The notes below the pieces were generated by a model that was not told the DNA's origin, searched no databases, and saw only the letters and a program-made list of their open reading frames with translations. From CAZVCJ01 sp964625745 (GTDB lineage Bacteria; Chloroflexota; Anaerolineae; VGOG01), in NCBI GenBank assembly GCA_964625745.1, contig CAZVCJ010000245.1, positions 1 to 5,295 of the forward strand: a stretch of 5,295 bases of DNA, in the 5' to 3' direction. Below, piece after piece: positions 4,399 through 5,295 of the stretch (positions within the stretch are counted from its first letter, which is position 1; every line of letters begins with the position of its first letter). The translations under genes and the position numbers were made by a program.

Positions 4399-5295
4399 CT
4401 AAAACCCGTACCGCTCGGCGAAGGCCACAAGTGCCTCCTCAAACATCTCCATCGGCGGCCGCACCAGCCCGGCGCCAACCTGCCCCACGCCGGCGTCCTT
4501 GTGGGCGATGCCGGTGTTGACGCGCGGGGTGATGCCCGTTTCCACCACCTTGCGGATGTCAATGCCCGTCGGCGTGCCCCGGAAGTCCAGCGGGGGGATG
4601 GTGAAGTACTTGTGCTCAGCGTAGGTGATCTCGTACATCTCCAGGGTGGCGTTGATGGCGTCCTGGGGCGTGCCGCTGACGAAGGTGACGATGGCCGGCG
4701 CGGAGGCCATGGCGAAGCCGCCGATGCCCGCCGTCTCGGTGATGGTGCTGTCGCCGATGTCGCCGCTGGCGTCCTCGGCGGTGAAGCCGGGGAAGTAGAG
4801 GCCCTGGGGGATGGCGACGGGCGCGGTGAACCAGCGGTCGCCCAGCCCACTGACGCGGATGCCGAAGTCGGTGCCGTTGCGGGCCATCACGGTCACGATG
4901 GTGCTGCCCTCTATCCCGTGGGCGGCGTCGGCCATGGCCTTGCAGGCCGCCATCACCGGATTGAGCACGCTCAACGCGTTGTCGCCCAGGAAGCGCAGCA
5001 CGTCAGAGGCAGTATCGGCGTCGGTGGCCTTGACGACAAACGGCGCCAGTTTCGTCGTGTACATGATGGAGCCGGCCTTGTTGCGGTTGTGGCCCTCGTC
5101 GCCCATGTGCAGGCTCTCGGCCAGCAGGGCGCGGATGTCCATCCCGCCGCTGGCCTCGATGGCGTCGGCCAGGACGGGAGCCATCACGTCCTCCATCCAG
5201 CGCAGCTTGGCCAGCACCTCCTCGCTGTACGCGCCGTAGCGCAGCACCTTGCCGTAGCCCTCGTTCAGGCCTGAGAAGCTGCGATTGCCGCCTGT
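4399..5295 (-). CDS. DUF1116 protein (YlbE/AllG-like), C-terminal 298 residues
   Basis: The frame is open to the right edge, so the N-terminus (perhaps 100-170 residues, given family lengths over 400) is missing. Visible residues begin TGGNRSFSGLNEGYGKV, a typical DUF1116 segment with N-R-S-F-S-x-L-N-E-G. Further family motifs are H-M-G-D-E-G-H-N-R-N (63-72 of the visible part), N-G-T-D-F-G-I-R-V-S-G (140-150), W-F-T-A-P (155-159), G-D-I-G-D-S-T-I-T-E-T-A-G-I-G-G (178-193) and G-I-A-H-K-D-A-G-V-G-Q-V-G-A-G (262-276). In E. coli the DUF1116 protein YlbE (AllG) works with FdrA (AllF) and YlbF (AllH) as oxamate carbamoyltransferase in anaerobic allantoin use. FdrA-like partners may lie upstream, outside the window. 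Here it leads into a molybdenum hydroxylase and a cyclase-family hydrolase, fitting catabolism of an N-containing compound (inference). The end Y-G-F-TAG is 4 nt before the first repeat words. Confidence 0.93.
   Translation of the reverse strand, partial: TGGNRSFSGLNEGYGKVLRYGAYSEEVLAKLRWMEDVMAPVLADAIEASGGMDIRALLAESLHMGDEGHNRNKAGSIMYTTKLAPFVVKATDADTASDVLRFLGDNALSVLNPVMAACKAMADAAHGIEGSTIVTVMARNGTDFGIRVSGLGDRWFTAPVAIPQGLYFPGFTAEDASGDIGDSTITETAGIGGFAMASAPAIVTFVSGTPQDAINATLEMYEITYAEHKYFTIPPLDFRGTPTGIDIRKVVETGITPRVNTGIAHKDAGVGQVGAGLVRPPMEMFEEALVAFAERYGF

Noticed and set aside
4501..5274. Plus-strand open frame of 257 codons opposite DUF1116, and a similar one at 3114-3779 opposite the cyclase
   Set aside because: Both are antisense shadows of strongly conserved minus-strand proteins, with low-complexity A/V/G/H/D composition and no recognisable motif.

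Overview
The window is a single run of seven genes, all on the minus strand, and it is probably one transcript (junctions of 1 to about 80 nt, good Shine-Dalgarno sites, no intrinsic terminator). In transcription order it holds: the C-terminal 298 residues of a DUF1116 (YlbE/AllG-like) protein; a four-helix-bundle (S23/23S rRNA intervening-sequence family) protein; a double-length cyclase-family (KynB/isatin-hydrolase-like) metal hydrolase; the FAD subunit and the [2Fe-2S] subunit of a xanthine dehydrogenase/CO dehydrogenase-type molybdenum hydroxylase; a second four-helix-bundle protein; and the first 23 codons of the molybdopterin subunit of that hydroxylase. The usual M-S-L order of such hydroxylases is kept, but a four-helix-bundle gene sits between S and L.

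Metabolic reading (inference): the molybdenum hydroxylase would hydroxylate an aromatic or N-heterocyclic substrate, the cyclase-family enzyme would hydrolyse an amide or lactam, and the DUF1116 protein, whose E. coli relative is a subunit of oxamate carbamoyltransferase (AllFGH), would act on a carbamoylated breakdown product. The substrate cannot be read from the sequence.

The most unusual part is what separates the genes. Both four-helix-bundle genes are bracketed by AT-rich, 7-nt-period repeats in inverted orientation, so the ends of each unit can pair in DNA or RNA. Each gene has its own repeat family: CGTAAAA-type for the gene between the S and L subunits, GATATTG-type for the gene between DUF1116 and the cyclase. 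A third junction (cyclase to FAD subunit) has the GATATTG-type arms as a perfect 20-bp inverted repeat with an 8-nt loop and no gene, like an empty version. This resembles the architecture of 23S rRNA intervening sequences (a stem closing over an S23 ORF), but here in protein-coding intergenic DNA. Separately, a 23-bp repeat-like sequence appears inserted in frame in the cyclase gene, which makes its first half 8 residues longer than the second at that point.

Organism: a GC-rich bacterium with AT-rich repetitive intergenic sequence. Gene content and repeat style recall uncultured Chloroflexota (Anaerolineae/Caldilineae-like), but this is a low-confidence impression. No RNA genes, CRISPR arrays, insertion sequences or clear promoters were seen, and no stretch over 300 bases lacks a gene.
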